DNA of 64,000 nucleotides from Vibrio cyclitrophicus (GTDB lineage Bacteria; Pseudomonadota; Gammaproteobacteria; Enterobacterales; Vibrionaceae). The DNA is taken from contig CP065366.1 in the NCBI GenBank assembly GCA_023206055.1, positions 1,860,001-1,924,000 of the forward strand. The letters are read 5' to 3'. Below, piece after piece: positions 42,396 to 50,963 of this stretch. A program made the translations under genes and the position numbers. The notes under the pieces were generated by a model. The model ran no database searches and was not told the DNA's origin. It saw nothing but the letters and a program-made list of their open reading frames with translations. The stretch's first letter is position 1. Each line of letters starts with the position of its first letter.

Positions 42396-43028
42396 TTGGA
42401 AACGAATTTGGATCAAGAACAGACACTAAGAACAGAGATCTATTTGGTTCTCTCTGCACTGTTTCGTAGCGCACCTTCTGAAGAGGTAATTGATTTTCTA
42501 AAAACGCTAGATATTGAAGCGTCTGAAAGCGCTATGCAAAAGGCTTGGATTGCCATTCAACAAGCGGCAACAGAATCAAACCGTGAAGCACTAGAAGACG
42601 AATATCAAGATTTGTTCATTGGTATTGGTCGTGGAGAGGTCGTTCCATTTGGTTCTTGGCATCGCACTGGCGCCATGATGGAAAAACCATTGGCAGAGAT
42701 TCGTCATGATTTAGAGCTTTTAGGCATTGAGCGTGATGATCAAGTTAAAGAGCCAGAAGATCATATCGCAGCATTGTGTGAAGTGATGACCATGCTAACG
42801 GCTGAAGAAGAAGCATTGCAACAAGCGGTATTCAATAAGCACCTTGGCCCTTGGTTTAACTCTTTCACGCGTCAGCTTGAAGGGGCAGAAAGCGCGAACT
42901 TCTATAAGTCGGCAGCTCAACTGTGTGAAGCATTCCTAACGTTAGAACAAGTACGTTTTAGCGTGAATACAAAAAGCAGTAAGCACAAATTAAAGATTGA
43001 TGTGAAAAACGTCACTGATTACGAGTAA
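42396..43028 (+). CDS. TorD/DmsD-family chaperone
   Basis: A 210-residue all-helical protein of the TorD/DmsD/NarJ redox-enzyme maturation family, recognised by YQDLFIGIGRGEVVPFGSWHRTG and EPEDHIAALCEVM. Such chaperones hold the Tat-exported molybdo-subunit until the cofactor is in place. The start is TTG at 42396 with AGGAG 6 bases upstream, 9 bases after the preceding stop. It lies before the catalytic subunit gene. Confidence 0.87.
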   Translation: METNLDQEQTLRTEIYLVLSALFRSAPSEEVIDFLKTLDIEASESAMQKAWIAIQQAATESNREALEDEYQDLFIGIGRGEVVPFGSWHRTGAMMEKPLAEIRHDLELLGIERDDQVKEPEDHIAALCEVMTMLTAEEEALQQAVFNKHLGPWFNSFTRQLEGAESANFYKSAAQLCEAFLTLEQVRFSVNTKSSKHKLKIDVKNVTDYE

Positions 43029-43103
43029 TCGAGCAGTACGCGATTATATCGATAGAGGGGCATTAAGCCTCCAAAAAAAGATCTACCGTAAGGTAAGGAA
43101 GCA

Positions 43104-43307
43104 ATGATGAAAGATAATAAAGATATAAATACAAGCCGTAGGGACTTACTCAAAGGCTTGACGACTGCAGCCGTAGCTGGTGCCGTTGTCGCTGGTACAA
43201 CTAAAGTGGCAACCGCTTCAGAAACTGTTGAAATTTCGAAAGAAGACGTGAAGAAGACTGGGTATCGTGAAACGCAACATATTCGCGATTACTACGACAC
43301 ACTTTAG
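43104..43307 (+). CDS. Small Tat-signal protein of formate dehydrogenase region
   Basis: A 67-residue protein with a twin-arginine signal (TSRRDLLKGLTTAAVAGAVVAG, Arg12-Arg13) and a short mature part ending YRETQHIRDYYDTL. It matches the 'formate dehydrogenase region TAT target' type found just before fdhA. Two ATGs (43104 and 43107) are possible; AAGGA favours the second by spacing. It may be exported with the enzyme as a small subunit; its function is not established. Confidence 0.88.
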   Translation: MMKDNKDINTSRRDLLKGLTTAAVAGAVVAGTTKVATASETVEISKEDVKKTGYRETQHIRDYYDTL

Positions 43308-43317
43308 GAGATAACGG

Positions 43318-46173
43318 ATGAAACTTGTCAAACGCTCCGATAGTGTGAGCAAAGAAACTAATCAGTTAGGCGTGTCTCGACGTGCCTTCATGAAAAACAC
43401 TTCATTAGCCGCTGGTGGCGCGGTAGTAGGCGCAAGTCTATTCGCTCCAGGCATGATGAAAAAGGCGCAAGCTAAATCAGTCGATCCAGAAGCGAAAACA
43501 GAAGTGAAACGTACTATCTGTTCTCACTGTTCTGTGGGTTGTGGTATCTACGCTGAAGTTCAAAACGGTGTTTGGACAGGTCAAGAACCTGCATTCGACC
43601 ACCCATTTAACGCTGGTGGACACTGTGCGAAAGGTGCAGCACTTCGTGAGCACGGCCACGGTGAACGTCGTCTTAAGTACCCAATGAAATTGGAAGGCGG
43701 TAAGTGGAAGAAGCTTTCTTGGGAACAAGCGATTGAAGAGATCGGTAACAAAGCGCTAGAACTTCGTAAAGAGTCTGGCCCTGATTCGGTTTACTTCCTA
43801 GGTAGTGCGAAACACAGCAACGAGCAAGCTTACGCATTCCGTAAGATGGCGTCGCTTTGGGGCACCAACAATGTTGACCACCAAGCGCGTATTTGTCACT
43901 CAACCACAGTAGCCGGTGTTGCAAACACTTGGGGTTACGGTGCAATGACAAACTCGTTCAATGACATGCACAACTGTAAGTCGATGCTGTTCATTGGTTC
44001 AAACCCTGCAGAAGCTCACCCAGTAGCGATGCAACACATCTTGATCGCGAAAGAGAAGAACAACTGTAAGATCGTTGTTGCGGATCCTCGTCGTACACGT
44101 ACTGCTGCGAAATCTGATCACTATGTATCACTTCGCCCAGGCTCTGACGTTGCGTTTATCTGGGGTGTGCTATGGCATGTCTTTGCTAACAAATGGGAAG
44201 ATCAAGAATTCATACGCCAACGTGTATTCGGCATGGACGAGATCCGTGAAGAAGTCGCGAAGTGGAGCCCAGCTGAAGTTGAGCGTGTAACAGGCGTAAG
44301 CGAAGAAGACGTTTACCACACAGCGAAACTACTTTCTGAAAACCGTCCGGGTTGTATCGTTTGGTGTATGGGTGGTACTCAGCACACGACAGGTAACAAC
44401 AACACACGTGCTTACTGTGTACTTGAGCTTGCGCTGGGTAACATCGGTAAATCAGGCGGCGGTGCAAACATCTTCCGTGGTCACGATAACGTACAAGGCG
44501 CAACTGACCTTGGCGTACTGTCTGACACACTTCCAGGCTACTACGGCTTATCTGAAGGTTCTTGGCGCCACTGGTCGAAAGTTTGGGACGTAGACTTTGA
44601 TTGGATCAAAGAACGTTTCGACGACAACGCTTACGGCGGTCAAAAACCAATGAACAGTGCAGGTATTCCTGTATCTCGTTGGGTTGATGGTGTACTTGAA
44701 GACAAAGACAAGATTCGTCAACGCGAAAACATCCGTGCGATGTTCTACTGGGGTCACGCAGTGAACTCTCAGACTCGTGGTCCAGAGATGAAGAAGGCGA
44801 TGCAGAAGCTGGATATGATGGTTATTGTTGACCCATACCCAACGGTTGCAGCGGTAATGAACGATCGTACCGACGGCGTTTACCTGCTACCAGCAACGAC
44901 TCAATTTGAAACCTACGGCAGTGTAACGGCGTCAAACCGTTCTCTACAGTGGCGTGACAAAGTCGTTGAGCCTCTGTTCGAATCTAAACCTGACCACGAA
45001 ATCATGTACCTGCTTTCTAAGAAGCTTGGTTTCTCTGATCAGCTGTTCAAAAACATTCGAGTTGAGAACAACCAACCTCTGATTGAAGACATTACACGTG
45101 AATTCAACAAAGGTATGTGGACGATTGGTTACACAGGCCAAAGCCCTGAGCGCTTGAAAGAGCACCAACAGAACTGGCATACGTTCCACAAAACTACGCT
45201 TGCTGCAGAAGGCGGCCCAGCGAATGGCGAGACTTACGGTCTTCCTTGGCCATGTTGGGGCAACCCTGAGATGAAACACCCAGGTACACATATCCTTTAC
45301 GATACGTCTAAGCCTGTTGCAGAGGGTGGCGGTAACTTCCGTACTCGTTTCGGTGTGGAATTTGAAGGTCAAAGTCTACTGGCTGAAGACAGCTACTCGA
45401 AAGGCAGCGAAATCAAAGACGGTTACCCAGAGTTCAGCGACAAGTTGATCAAACAACTTGGTTGGTGGGACGACCTAACAGCAGAAGAGAAAGCGTCTGC
45501 TGAAGGTAAAAACTGGAAAACTGACCTTTCTGGCGGTATTCAACGTGTGGCTATCAAGCACGGTTGTATCCCGTTTGGTAATGCAAAAGCGCGTGCGATT
45601 GTTTGGACATTCCCAGACCGCGTACCACTGCACCGTGAGCCGCTTTACACACCACGTCGCGACCTAGTTGCTGACTACCCAACGTGGGATGACAAAGAAG
45701 CGATCTTCCGTGTGCCTACGCTTTATAAGTCGATTCAAGAGCAAGACAAGTCTGGTGAATACCCGATTATCCTGACTTCTGGTCGTCTGGTTGAGTACGA
45801 AGGTGGTGGTGAAGAAACACGTTCAAACCCATGGCTAGCTGAACTTCAACAAGAGATGTTCGTTGAAGTGAACCCGAAAGACGCAAACGACATCGGCTTT
45901 AAAGACGGTGATGATGTTTGGGTTGAAGGTGCAGAGAAGGGCCGTATTAAGGTGAAAGCGATGGTAACACGTCGTGTGAAACCGGGTCTGGCATTCATTC
46001 CATTCCACTTCGGTGGTAAGTTCCAAGGCGAAGATTTGCGTTCTAAATACCCAGAAGGCACTGATCCTTACGTTATTGGTGAAGCTGCTAACACAGCAAC
46101 CACATACGGTTACGACCCTGTCACGTTGATGCAGGAAACGAAAGTAACCCTTTGTAATATTCGTAAAGCGTAA
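43318..46173 (+). CDS. Formate dehydrogenase catalytic subunit
   Basis: A 951-residue periplasmic molybdo- or tungsto-enzyme that oxidises formate to CO2. It has a twin-arginine signal (VSRRAFMKN, Arg21-Arg22). The 4Fe-4S site is C68-x2-C71-x3-C75 with C103. The metal ligand is Cys193 followed by His194 in ARICHSTT, so this is a cysteine and not a selenocysteine enzyme. The molybdopterin dinucleotide domain is at the end (LTSGRLVEYEGGGEETRSNPWLAELQ). The gene begins 10 bases after the small Tat protein. It is probably fdhA or fdnG by function. Confidence 0.94.
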   Translation: MKLVKRSDSVSKETNQLGVSRRAFMKNTSLAAGGAVVGASLFAPGMMKKAQAKSVDPEAKTEVKRTICSHCSVGCGIYAEVQNGVWTGQEPAFDHPFNAGGHCAKGAALREHGHGERRLKYPMKLEGGKWKKLSWEQAIEEIGNKALELRKESGPDSVYFLGSAKHSNEQAYAFRKMASLWGTNNVDHQARICHSTTVAGVANTWGYGAMTNSFNDMHNCKSMLFIGSNPAEAHPVAMQHILIAKEKNNCKIVVADPRRTRTAAKSDHYVSLRPGSDVAFIWGVLWHVFANKWEDQEFIRQRVFGMDEIREEVAKWSPAEVERVTGVSEEDVYHTAKLLSENRPGCIVWCMGGTQHTTGNNNTRAYCVLELALGNIGKSGGGANIFRGHDNVQGATDLGVLSDTLPGYYGLSEGSWRHWSKVWDVDFDWIKERFDDNAYGGQKPMNSAGIPVSRWVDGVLEDKDKIRQRENIRAMFYWGHAVNSQTRGPEMKKAMQKLDMMVIVDPYPTVAAVMNDRTDGVYLLPATTQFETYGSVTASNRSLQWRDKVVEPLFESKPDHEIMYLLSKKLGFSDQLFKNIRVENNQPLIEDITREFNKGMWTIGYTGQSPERLKEHQQNWHTFHKTTLAAEGGPANGETYGLPWPCWGNPEMKHPGTHILYDTSKPVAEGGGNFRTRFGVEFEGQSLLAEDSYSKGSEIKDGYPEFSDKLIKQLGWWDDLTAEEKASAEGKNWKTDLSGGIQRVAIKHGCIPFGNAKARAIVWTFPDRVPLHREPLYTPRRDLVADYPTWDDKEAIFRVPTLYKSIQEQDKSGEYPIILTSGRLVEYEGGGEETRSNPWLAELQQEMFVEVNPKDANDIGFKDGDDVWVEGAEKGRIKVKAMVTRRVKPGLAFIPFHFGGKFQGEDLRSKYPEGTDPYVIGEAANTATTYGYDPVTLMQETKVTLCNIRKA

Positions 46174-46184
46174 GGAGTCTTAAA

Positions 46185-46793
46185 ATGGCTAGAATGAAAT
46201 TTCTTTGTGACACCAAGCGTTGTATCGAATGTAACGGTTGTGTCACTGCATGTAAGAATGAAAATGATGATGCTCTGGAATGGGGTATTCAACGTCGTCG
46301 CGTTGTCACACTGAACGATGGCGAACCGGGTGAAAACTCAATCTCAGTCGCATGTATGCACTGTACTGATGCCCCTTGTATGGCAGTTTGCCCAGCAGAC
46401 TGTTTTGAACATACAGAAGACGGCATCGTACTTCACAATAAAGATCTATGTATCGGTTGTGGTTACTGCTTGTTTGCTTGTCCGTTTGGCGCACCGCAAT
46501 TCCCTAAACAGGAAGCCTTTGGTGAGCGCGGTAAGATGGACAAATGTACCTTCTGTGCTGGCGGCCCTGAAACAGAACCAGGTTCTGTGGAAGAGCGTCA
46601 GAAGTACGGTGCGAACCGTATTGCTGAAGGCAAGCTACCAATGTGTGCTTCGCTTTGTTCAACAAAAGCGCTGCTTGCAGGTGATGCTGAACAAGTCTCT
46701 GACATCTTCCGCCAGCGTGTTGTAGAACGCGGAGCGAAAGGTGCTGGTTGGACAGACGGCAACGACCTTTCTTACGATGCGATGAAGAGCTAG
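46185..46793 (+). CDS. Formate dehydrogenase iron-sulfur subunit
   Basis: A 202-residue electron-transfer subunit with four 4Fe-4S sites: CIECNGCVTACKNEN, CMHCTDAPCMAVCPADC, CIGCGYCLFACPFGAP and CTFCAGG with CASLC. It takes electrons from the catalytic subunit and passes them to the cytochrome b subunit. It lacks the C-terminal membrane anchor found in longer FdnH proteins. It starts 11 bases after the catalytic gene with AAGGAG. Confidence 0.93.
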   Translation: MARMKFLCDTKRCIECNGCVTACKNENDDALEWGIQRRRVVTLNDGEPGENSISVACMHCTDAPCMAVCPADCFEHTEDGIVLHNKDLCIGCGYCLFACPFGAPQFPKQEAFGERGKMDKCTFCAGGPETEPGSVEERQKYGANRIAEGKLPMCASLCSTKALLAGDAEQVSDIFRQRVVERGAKGAGWTDGNDLSYDAMKS

Positions 46794-46806
46794 TTAGGAG
46801 AGACAT

Positions 46807-47880
46807 ATGCTTATAATGTTTAAGCGTCTCTTCCTTGTTGTGCTGCCGATGTTGGCAGCACTAACAATGCTTTCTCCTATGAGTCATGCATCTGAGACGA
46901 ACTCATCACAAACTCAATCGAGCTCTGCTCAACGAGAAATCACACAACTTGCTGGTGCCGATTTTTGGCGACAAGTAAGAAATGGTGAGGAAGGTTACAC
47001 CACATCTCAATCGGCTGAGCACGGTGTGTTAATCAGTACTCCAGGTCAAACTTGGTACATATTGAAAGAGAAGTGGATGTCACCAGCCGGTGCTGTCGCT
47101 ATCTTTGGCAGTATTGCTTTTGTGACTTTAATGTACGTTGTGATTGGCCCACTAATGCTAAGTGCACCAAGAACAGGCCGTAAGATCAAACGTTGGTCTC
47201 GACTTGATCGTGCATTGCATTGGAGCATGGCGTTTACCTTCTTAACACTGGCGTTCAGTGGTTTGATGTTGGTTTACGGTAAACACTTCTTGAAACCTTA
47301 TATCCCAACGGATCTATGGGGCTTCATCGTTCTACTGGCTAAACAATACCATAACTACATCGGCCCGATTTTCTACGTGCTGTTGATGGCTGTTCTTATC
47401 AAGTGGTGGCGCAAGTCTATCTTCAAGATGGTCGATATCCAGTGGTTCATGAAGCTGGGTGGTATGGTCGGGAAACATAAAGGTTCTCATCCATCTGCAG
47501 AGTTTTCGAACGCGGGTGAAAAAGCGCTGTTCTGGCTATTGATTGTTATGGGTAGTGTGGCTGCGATCAGTGGCTTGGTTTTAGACTTCCCAATCTTCGG
47601 TCAAACGCGCCGAGATATGGAGCTTTCGAACTTAGTTCACATGCTTGCTGCTCTGATCCTTATCTGTGGTTTTGTGTTCCACATCTATATTGGCTTGTTC
47701 GGTATGGAAGGCGCACTAGAAGGTATGGTAACAGGCGAAGTCGATGAAACTTGGGCTAAAGAACACCATGACCTTTGGTACAAAGAAGTGATGGAACAAG
47801 AGAAAAACGGCGTTGAACAAAGCGCTAACGTAGCAACAGAGAAAACGGAAGGGGTGAATAAGAATGAACAAACCTCATAA
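46807..47880 (+). CDS. Formate dehydrogenase cytochrome b subunit
   Basis: A 357-residue gamma subunit that moves electrons to the quinone pool. It has a hydrophobic N-terminal segment (signal, ends MSHA), an extra periplasmic stretch, a membrane segment near residue 95, and the four-helix cytochrome b core with heme histidines expected in RALHWSMAF, KQYHNYIGP and LVHMLAALILICGFVFHIYIG. GGAG lies 6 bases before the ATG. Its C-terminal tail is acidic, and its last 17 bases overlap the next gene. Confidence 0.92.
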   Translation: MLIMFKRLFLVVLPMLAALTMLSPMSHASETNSSQTQSSSAQREITQLAGADFWRQVRNGEEGYTTSQSAEHGVLISTPGQTWYILKEKWMSPAGAVAIFGSIAFVTLMYVVIGPLMLSAPRTGRKIKRWSRLDRALHWSMAFTFLTLAFSGLMLVYGKHFLKPYIPTDLWGFIVLLAKQYHNYIGPIFYVLLMAVLIKWWRKSIFKMVDIQWFMKLGGMVGKHKGSHPSAEFSNAGEKALFWLLIVMGSVAAISGLVLDFPIFGQTRRDMELSNLVHMLAALILICGFVFHIYIGLFGMEGALEGMVTGEVDETWAKEHHDLWYKEVMEQEKNGVEQSANVATEKTEGVNKNEQTS

Positions 47881-48280
47881 GGGTATTTGGGTTGCTTACA
47901 TCCTAAGCTGCTTTACACCATTTACTTGTCTTCTCTCTGGTGTGATTGCCATTATCTACGCGGGCTATCGTTTAGATAAAGGCGAAGACGGCGAAGTAGT
48001 GGATACCCATTACTACGGCTTGATTCGCTCGTTCTTCTTGAACCTGACGTTCTTTGTGGTGCTTATCGTCACGGTAGCGACCTCTAACGGCGTGTTAATC
48101 GGTGTGAACGATTACTGGTATCAAAACCATATTATCGATGACATCGCTTACTACATTCCATATATAGGCATGTTATTTGGTGGTGTGGCGATTGTGGTTT
48201 GGTTTATTCGTATGTATCAAGGCATGCAGCGTTTAAGTCAAAACCTACCGCAAAACCCGACAACAGGTCCAAACTTGTAG
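47864..48280 (+). CDS. Small membrane protein at end of formate dehydrogenase operon
   Basis: A 138-residue protein with three or four hydrophobic segments (ILSCFTPFTCLLSGVIAIIYAGY, FFLNLTFFVVLIVTVATSNGVLIG, IPYIGMLFGGVAIVVWFI). It overlaps the cytochrome subunit gene by 17 bases, so it is cotranslated with it. It resembles DUF4870-like membrane proteins only loosely. A role in assembly or as an extra subunit is possible; I do not recognise a named family. Confidence 0.75.
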   Translation: MNKPHKGIWVAYILSCFTPFTCLLSGVIAIIYAGYRLDKGEDGEVVDTHYYGLIRSFFLNLTFFVVLIVTVATSNGVLIGVNDYWYQNHIIDDIAYYIPYIGMLFGGVAIVVWFIRMYQGMQRLSQNLPQNPTTGPNL

Positions 48281-48331
48281 TCGAATATAGACTCACTAGA
48301 TAGCGAATTATCTAGCACAATAGTCCTTTTG

Positions 48332-48361
48332 AAAGCCCAATGATTTCGGTCATTGGGCTTT
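48332..48361 (+). terminator. Terminator of formate dehydrogenase operon
   Basis: AAAGCCCAATGA (48332-48343) pairs with TCATTGGGCTTT (48350-48361), followed by TTTG. Confidence 0.9.
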
Positions 48362-48556
48362 TTGTTTCTAATCAATAACGAAATTGAATGAAGCATGGTA
48401 TTGACCGCTTCAATATGGTGCAACTCCCTTAATTGGTGCAATTGTCGGTGTCAATTTTTCGATTTTCAAGATCCATAAAAGTGCGCGTAAATATTTAGGT
48501 TCTATTAATCAATAAGTTAAAATCAAAAACTGTTGCACGAAAATCACCCGTCACAC

Positions 48557-48573
48557 TTGGAACGCATCTTGCG
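48557..48573 (+). promoter_or_regulatory. Sigma-54 promoter of amt
   Basis: TTGGAACGCATCTTGCG has GG and GC separated by 10 bases. Predicted start near 48584, about 73 bases before the ATG. Two GGTGCAA direct repeats (48417-48423 and 48435-48441) upstream could belong to NtrC sites, but no full dyad is seen. Confidence 0.7.
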
Positions 48574-48656
48574 TTCACTGTTGAGTCTTTAATTAATTAC
48601 AACATTGAATCGCACGATATCAGTGCAAATCAGATAAAGCGAAGGAGAATGCTTTA

Positions 48657-49877
48657 ATGAGTGAAACGGTGACTCAAGTTCATAGTGCAGTACAAACCCT
48701 TACCCAAAGTTCAGATACTTTATTCCTATTACTCGGTGCCATCATGGTTTTCTTGATGCACGCTGGCTTTGCATTTCTAGAAGTCGGTACCGTTCGAAAG
48801 AAGAACCAAGTTAACGCGCTGGTTAAGATCCTGTCGGATTTTGGTGTCTCCGCCATTGCTTACTTCTTTATCGGTTACTGGGTTGCTTACGGTGCACACT
48901 TTTTTGCAGACGCAGAAACACTATCACAAGGCAATGGATATGAGCTGGTTAAGTTCTTCTTCCTAATGACATTCGCTGCGGCAATCCCAGCGATCGTTTC
49001 AGGCGGTATCGCAGAGCGTGCTCGTTTCTACCCAATTTTGATTGCGACACTGTTTACGGTTGGTTTCATCTACCCATTTTTCGAAGGCATCATTTGGAAT
49101 GGTAATTTTGGCTTCCAAGATTGGTTAGAAGGCCAATTTGGCTATGGATTCCATGACTTCGCAGGCTCTGTTGTCGTTCACGGTGTTGGCGGTTGGATTG
49201 CATTGGTTGCGGTTTACTTCCTTGGTATGCGTAAAGGTCGCATCCGTGCGGGTAAACACACCAACTTCGCACCATCGAATATCCCATTCTTAGCTCTAGG
49301 TTCTTGGATCTTATGTGTGGGTTGGTTTGGCTTTAACGTGATGTCAGCTCAAGCGATCAATGGCATCAGCGGCCTAGTGGCGATGAACTCATTAATGGCA
49401 ATGGTCGGCGGTATTCTAGCGGCACTTGTGGCAGGTAAAAATGACCCGGGCTTCATCCACAATGGTCCTTTGGCTGGTCTCGTCGCTATTTGTGCAGGTT
49501 CAGATTTAATGCACCCATTAGGCGCTTTGGTGACTGGCGGCGTGGCAGGCGCTTTGTTCGTTTACCTATTTACCTACATGCAAAACAAAACACAGATCGA
49601 TGATGTACTCGGTGTTTGGCCTCTACACGGCGTGTGTGGTGCTTGGGGTGGCATTGCTGCAGGTATCTTCGGTTCGCAAACATTCTGGGGGCTAGGGGGC
49701 GTAAGCTTTGCTTCTCAAGTTGTCGGCACACTAGCGGGCATTGCTGTGGCATTAATTGGCGCAATGATTGTTTATGGTGTCTTGAGCAAACTAACAGGCC
49801 TACGTTTAAGTGAAGAAGAAGAATTCAACGGTGCGGATCTTTCAATCCATAAGATCTCGTCTATCAACGAAGACTAA
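48657..49877 (+). CDS. amt: Ammonium transporter
   Basis: A 406-residue Amt/MEP/Rh family channel with about 11 membrane helices. Typical blocks are MVFLMHAGFAFLEVGTVRKKN, FHDFAGSVVVHGVGGWIALVA (pore His), LGSWILCVGWFGFNVMSA and GVWPLHGVCGAWGGIAAGIFG (second pore His). GAAGGAG precedes the ATG. No glnK gene is adjacent, unlike the common glnK-amtB pair. It is probably induced under nitrogen limitation through the sigma-54 promoter (inference). Confidence 0.94.
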   Translation: MSETVTQVHSAVQTLTQSSDTLFLLLGAIMVFLMHAGFAFLEVGTVRKKNQVNALVKILSDFGVSAIAYFFIGYWVAYGAHFFADAETLSQGNGYELVKFFFLMTFAAAIPAIVSGGIAERARFYPILIATLFTVGFIYPFFEGIIWNGNFGFQDWLEGQFGYGFHDFAGSVVVHGVGGWIALVAVYFLGMRKGRIRAGKHTNFAPSNIPFLALGSWILCVGWFGFNVMSAQAINGISGLVAMNSLMAMVGGILAALVAGKNDPGFIHNGPLAGLVAICAGSDLMHPLGALVTGGVAGALFVYLFTYMQNKTQIDDVLGVWPLHGVCGAWGGIAAGIFGSQTFWGLGGVSFASQVVGTLAGIAVALIGAMIVYGVLSKLTGLRLSEEEEFNGADLSIHKISSINED

Positions 49878-49933
49878 CGTCGTTCACTTTGATGGGTTTA
49901 AGCTCATCAAGTAGGCATCAGTAAAACAGAACT

Positions 49934-49956
49934 AAGCGGCTTCGGTCGCTTTTTTG
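49934..49956 (+). terminator. Terminator after amt
   Basis: AAGCGGC and GTCGCTT form a 7-bp stem with a TTCG loop, followed by a T run. Confidence 0.85.
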
Positions 49957-50134
49957 TTTCTGTCAAAAGCAAAACAGAGAGTTTGAGTAACAACGGCAGC
50001 ACCCATCAAGCGAGTTATGTCACAAATAGCCAATGAATTAAGTTGCCTAAGACTATAGTCTAATCCCTAAAACTATTGTTGGAATTTGAACAGTGCTAAG
50101 CTGTTAAAAAGTGACATATCTAAAAGGACGTTGT

Positions 50135-50869
50135 ATGCATTTCCCATATCGAAATATCGTAATTCTTACTGGCGCTGGCATCTCTGCGGAGTCGGGGATT
50201 CAAACATTCCGAGCACAAGACGGATTATGGGAAAACCATAAAATCGAAGATGTCGCGACCCCAGAAGGGTTTGCTAAAGATCCCGACTTGGTTCAAGCAT
50301 TCTATAACAAGCGTCGCCATGGCTTACAAGGTGAGAGCATTCAACCCAATTCGGCCCATACGGCGCTAGGCGAGCTTGAAGACAAACTTGATGGCAAAGT
50401 AACAATCATCACACAGAACATCGACAATCTGCACGAGAGAGGCGGTAGCAACAACATTATTCACATGCACGGTGAACTTTTGAAAGCACGTTGCAGTGAG
50501 TCGAATCAGGTTATCGACCATAAAGACAACATCGAGACAGGCGAGCTTTGTCACTGCTGTCAGATTCCCGCGCAAATGCGTCCACACATTGTTTGGTTTG
50601 GCGAAATGCCACTGAGAATGGGCGACATCTATTCAGCACTAGAAGAAGCCGATCTTTTTATCTCAATTGGTACATCAGGCGTGGTATATCCAGCTGCCGG
50701 GTTTGTACATGATGCAAAAATGCATGGTGCGCACACAATAGAGATCAATCTAGAACCAAGCGCGGTTGAAAGTGAGTTTGAAGAGAAACGTTACGGTAAG
50801 GCGAGTATCGAGGTACCTAAACTAGTCGGGGAATTGTTATGTTCAGAGAAAGGTTCTTTAACGGCCTAA
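50135..50869 (+). CDS. cobB: NAD-dependent protein deacylase CobB
   Basis: A 244-residue class III sirtuin that removes acetyl or succinyl groups from lysines using NAD. Motifs are ILTGAGISAESGIQTFR (NAD binding), TQNIDNLHERGG, the catalytic His in IHMHGEL, zinc-type cysteines at ARCSESN and CHCCQIP, and WFGEMP. The ATG at 50135 has AAGGA 7 bases upstream; eight upstream codons are excluded. Confidence 0.93.
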   Translation: MHFPYRNIVILTGAGISAESGIQTFRAQDGLWENHKIEDVATPEGFAKDPDLVQAFYNKRRHGLQGESIQPNSAHTALGELEDKLDGKVTIITQNIDNLHERGGSNNIIHMHGELLKARCSESNQVIDHKDNIETGELCHCCQIPAQMRPHIVWFGEMPLRMGDIYSALEEADLFISIGTSGVVYPAAGFVHDAKMHGAHTIEINLEPSAVESEFEEKRYGKASIEVPKLVGELLCSEKGSLTA

Positions 50870-50910
50870 GCCTTGTCTTTGATAAAGCACATCAGTTTCT
50901 GAATCTGAAA

Positions 50911-50938
50911 AAATAAAGCGGCTTACGCCGCTTTATTT
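50911..50938. terminator. Bidirectional terminator, cobB/potD
   Basis: AAATAAAGCGGC (50911-50922) pairs with GCCGCTTTATTT (50927-50938) around a TTAC loop, between convergent genes. Confidence 0.88.
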
Positions 50939-50963
50939 ACTTAACTGATTAACTAACAATAAC

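Noticed and set aside
43318..46173. Selenocysteine codon in formate dehydrogenase
   Set aside because: The reading frame is uninterrupted and the metal-ligand position is an ordinary Cys codon.
46504..46806. Open frames antisense to the formate dehydrogenase genes
   Set aside because: They mirror the codon bias of the sense genes, lack ribosome sites and encode no recognisable protein.
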